Shown here: positions 61,954 through 64,000 of the stretch, piece by piece | How positions within the stretch are numbered: the stretch's first letter is position 1 | Layout of the letters: each line of letters begins with the position of its first letter | Origin: Geodermatophilus amargosae | GTDB lineage: Bacteria; Actinomycetota; Actinomycetes; Mycobacteriales; Geodermatophilaceae | DNA length: 64,000 bases | Reading direction: 5' to 3' | NCBI RefSeq assembly: GCF_900116515.1 | Contig: NZ_FPBA01000006.1 | Location: forward strand, 1-64,000 | Program-made: the position numbers and the translations under genes | Notes under the pieces: generated by a model | Seen by the model: the letters and a program-made list of their open reading frames with translations, nothing else | The model's database searches: none | What the model was told of the DNA's origin: nothing

Positions 61954-61969
61954 TTGCAGATGTAGTGGA
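61954..61969. promoter_or_regulatory. NrdR box 1 (putative)
   Basis: TTGCAGATGTAGTGGA, the reverse-oriented form of the ACTACATCT-type NrdR half-site. Centre lies 32 bp (three helical turns) from box 2, the spacing known for paired NrdR boxes. Confidence 0.55.
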
Positions 61970-61985
61970 GCGCGGCCTACTGTCC

Positions 61986-62001
61986 CCCTACATCTAGTAG
62001 T
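61986..62001. promoter_or_regulatory. NrdR box 2 (putative)
   Basis: CCCTACATCTAGTAGT, resembling the NrdR box core TACATCTAGT as I recall it. With box 1 it would control nrdR and probably nrdJ. Confidence 0.58.
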
Positions 62002-62181
62002 TGCACCGGTGGGAGTCGTCCACAGGTCGTCCTCAGGCCCTCCACGGGGTGTCCACCGGATGTCCCCAGAGAGGTCCACAGGACGACGGCCGGCGGGCGG
62101 CTCGCGAGCGGCCCGCCGGCACCAGCCGGCTGCACCGGGACACCGGTCCGGACGAGGGATCCACGGAGGAGGTGAACCGCA

Positions 62182-62724
62182 GTGCGCTGCCCGTTCTGCC
62201 ACAACCCCGACAGCCGGGTGATCGACTCGCGCGAGGCCGACGAGGGGGCCACCACCCGCCGCCGCCGCTCGTGCCCGGCCTGCGGTCGCCGCTTCACCAC
62301 CGTGGAGGAGGCGGTGCTCGCCGTCGTCAAGCGCAGCGGGGTGAGCGAGCCGTTCAACCGCGCCAAGGTCGTCGCCGGTGTGCGGCGGGCCTGCCAGGGC
62401 CGCCCGGTCGACGAGGACCAGCTCCAGCAGCTCGCCCAGCAGGTGGAGGACGCCGTCCGCGCCAGCGGCGTGGCCGAGGTGCCCAGCAACGAGGTGGGAC
62501 TGGCCATCCTGCAGCCGCTGCGGGAGCTCGACGAGGTGGCCTACCTCCGCTTCGCCAGCGTCTACCGCGCCTTCAGCTCGGTCGAGGACTTCGAGAAGGA
62601 GATCACCGAGCTGCGGGCCCGCCACCACCGTGGCGGCACCCCGCCCCTGCCCGGCATGCAGATCGAGCCGGCGCCGCGCCGCCGGGGACCCGCCCGCACC
62701 CCCTCACCCGCCCGCGACGGCTGA
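62182..62724 (+). CDS. nrdR: Transcriptional repressor NrdR
   Basis: A 180-residue repressor of ribonucleotide reductase genes. The zinc ribbon uses Cys3, Cys6, Cys31 and Cys34 (M-R-C-P-F-C ... C-P-A-C) and the ATP-cone at about 49-139 senses ATP/dATP ([15 protein letters not shown] near 47). The C-terminal 25 residues are Pro/Arg-rich. GTG 62182 has GGAGGAGG upstream. It precedes nrdJ, its usual target in actinobacteria. Confidence 0.95.
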   Translation: MRCPFCHNPDSRVIDSREADEGATTRRRRSCPACGRRFTTVEEAVLAVVKRSGVSEPFNRAKVVAGVRRACQGRPVDEDQLQQLAQQVEDAVRASGVAEVPSNEVGLAILQPLRELDEVAYLRFASVYRAFSSVEDFEKEITELRARHHRGGTPPLPGMQIEPAPRRRGPARTPSPARDG

Positions 62725-62875
62725 CCGCCGTCCCCGACACCCGCCGGCAGCGTCGCCGGCCCCCGCACCACCGTTCGCACCACCCTCTGCACCGCCAGAA
62801 AACGTCAGTACCGCCCGCTAGAAACAGGTCGGCTCTCTTCCCCAGCCGCCTGGACCACTCACCGAGGGAGAGCTC

Positions 62876-64000
62876 GTGACCGAGATCGAGGACCGCCCGG
62901 CAGGCCGCACGCGTCGGGCCGCCAAGGCGCCGACCAGGGGGAAGGGCCTGAAGGTCAAGCGGGTCTACACCACCGCGGGCGTCCACCCCTACGACGAGGT
63001 GACGTGGGAGCGCCGCGACGTCGTCATGACCAACTGGCGTGACGGCTCGATCAACTTCGAGCAGCGCGGCGTCGAGTTCCCCGCCGAGTGGAGCATCAAC
63101 GCCACCAACATCGTCACCACGAAGTACTTCCGCGGCGCCGTGGGCACCCCGCAGCGCGAGACCAGCCTGCGCCAGCTCATCGACCGGGTGGTGCTCACCT
63201 ACGGCGCGGCCGGCCGCGAGCACGGCTACTTCGCCAGCGAGGGCGACGCCGAGGTCTTCGAGCACGAGCTGACCTGGATGCTGCTGCACCAGGTGTTCAG
63301 CTTCAACAGCCCCGTGTGGTTCAACGTCGGCACGAGCGCGCCGCAGCAGGTCAGCGCCTGCTTCATCCTCGCCGTCGACGACACGATGGACTCGATCCTC
63401 AACTGGTACCGGGAGGAGGGGCTGATCTTCAAGGGCGGCTCCGGCGCCGGCCTGAACCTCTCCCGCATCCGCTCGTCCAAGGAACTGCTGTCCTCCGGCG
63501 GCACCGCCTCGGGCCCGGTCAGCTTCATGCGCGGCGCCGACGCCTCCGCCGGGACCATCAAGTCCGGTGGCGCCACCCGGCGCGCGGCCAAGATGGTCGT
63601 CCTCGACATCGACCACCCCGACATCGAGGAGTTCGTCGAGACCAAGGCGCGCGAGGAGGACAAGATCCGCGCGCTGCGCGACGCCGGGTACGACATGGAC
63701 CTCGGCGGCAAGGACATCACCAGCGTCCAGTACCAGAACGCCAACAACTCCGTCCGCGTCTCCGACGAGTTCATGCGTGCGGTCGAGGACGGCACCGACT
63801 TCGGCCTGCGCGGCCGCATGGACGGCTCGGTGATCGAGACCGTCGACGCCAAGGAGCTGTTCCGCAAGGTCACCAAGGCCGCGTGGGAGTGCGCCGACCC
63901 CGGCATCCAGTACGACGACACGATCAACGACTGGCACACCAACCCCGAGACGGGCCGGATCAACGCGTCCAACCCCTGCTCGGAGTACATGAGCCTGGAC
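62876..64000 (+). CDS. nrdJ: Vitamin B12-dependent ribonucleotide reductase (partial, 5' part)
   Basis: First 375 residues of the class II enzyme that reduces ribonucleotides with adenosylcobalamin, independent of oxygen. Features are the basic N-terminal stretch, F-S-F-N-S-P-V-W-F-N-V-G near 139-150, S-A-C-F-I-L-A-V-D-D near 160-169 (first redox-active Cys), and K-G-G-S-G-A-G-L-N-L-S near 182-192, with N-P-C-S-E near 370 (active-site radical Cys loop). The remainder and C-terminal cysteines lie beyond the window. GTG 62876 has GAGGGAG upstream. The 151-bp gap to nrdR shows no clear cobalamin riboswitch. Confidence 0.95.
   Translation, partial: MTEIEDRPAGRTRRAAKAPTRGKGLKVKRVYTTAGVHPYDEVTWERRDVVMTNWRDGSINFEQRGVEFPAEWSINATNIVTTKYFRGAVGTPQRETSLRQLIDRVVLTYGAAGREHGYFASEGDAEVFEHELTWMLLHQVFSFNSPVWFNVGTSAPQQVSACFILAVDDTMDSILNWYREEGLIFKGGSGAGLNLSRIRSSKELLSSGGTASGPVSFMRGADASAGTIKSGGATRRAAKMVVLDIDHPDIEEFVETKAREEDKIRALRDAGYDMDLGGKDITSVQYQNANNSVRVSDEFMRAVEDGTDFGLRGRMDGSVIETVDAKELFRKVTKAAWECADPGIQYDDTINDWHTNPETGRINASNPCSEYMSLD

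Larger units (their letters stand above)
61611..62181. other. 571-bp gene-free region upstream of nrdR
   Basis: No credible gene on either strand. 61640-61760 is extreme-GC with imperfect 15-bp repeats (CGTCGCGTCCGGGC-like). The lower-GC part from about 61940 holds two NrdR-type boxes, then several TCCACAGG or TCCACNGG motifs (62013-62085) and a strong GGAGGAGGTGAA ribosome-binding site just before nrdR. Confidence 0.7.

Noticed and set aside
62725-62875. Possible cobalamin riboswitch before the B12-dependent reductase gene.
   Set aside because: No B12-box-like sequence or multi-stem structure is visible in 151 bp; class II reductase genes do not usually need it.

Overview
The window is very GC-rich DNA from an actinobacterium. 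Gene order (ftsK-rimO-pgsA, gluABCD/miaB, DUF349-miaA-dapF-hflX, lexA/LysM gene-nrdR-nrdJ, DUF3046-recA-recX), SOS boxes of the TCGAAC-N4-GTTCGA type, frequent GTG starts and many leaderless starts all point to Actinomycetia. My best guess at family is Geodermatophilaceae (Blastococcus, Geodermatophilus or Modestobacter); this rests on overall character, not on a search.

Layout. 1-390: 3' end of a 23S rRNA gene, a 5S rRNA gene and the rRNA operon terminator. 430-6964: housekeeping genes including thyA-folA-dapA-rnj (thymidylate, folate, lysine/peptidoglycan, RNA decay). 7076-11317: a cell-surface block with a class F sortase and its probable substrate, a parallel beta-helix protein, and an ECF sigma/anti-sigma pair. 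11387-18140: S9 peptidase, ftsK, rimO, pgsA. 18359-20178: ClgR-like regulator and a kinase-like DUF4032 protein. 20302-27508: a trehalose/maltose-type ABC importer operon with a GH13 glucosidase, and a convergent PfkB sugar kinase. 27701-36557: PspA, Nei2, a broken AlkA-like glycosylase, an unusual triple cold-shock-domain protein, and the helicase Lhr. 37129-40845: acyl-CoA dehydrogenase, MFS exporter, MarR and a membrane protein. 40856-43779: DUF3046-recA-recX and a metallo-hydrolase. 43789-49435: a repeat protein, gluABCD and miaB. 49510-57284: DUF349 protein, miaA, dapF, a TetR-controlled pair (one gene frameshifted) and hflX. 57399-64000: PAP2 phosphatase, lexA, a LysM protein with SOS boxes, nrdR and the start of nrdJ.

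How parts work together. DNA damage is a theme: SOS boxes sit before recA, before lexA and before the LysM gene divergent from lexA, which looks like the SOS-induced division inhibitor seen beside lexA in mycobacteria. NrdR-type boxes precede nrdR, next to the B12-dependent ribonucleotide reductase it would control.

Most unusual items: a three-cold-shock-domain protein with Arg/Gly/Asp-rich disordered linkers; a sortase with an adjacent substrate carrying a non-LPXTG motif; two copies of a hairpin element, both between convergent genes; an 84-bp duplication of a terminator; three places where the upstream TAG stop codon forms the first half of a leaderless -10 hexamer; and two decayed genes (alkA-like, SnoaL-like). 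No CRISPR, prophage, insertion sequence or tRNA gene was seen.
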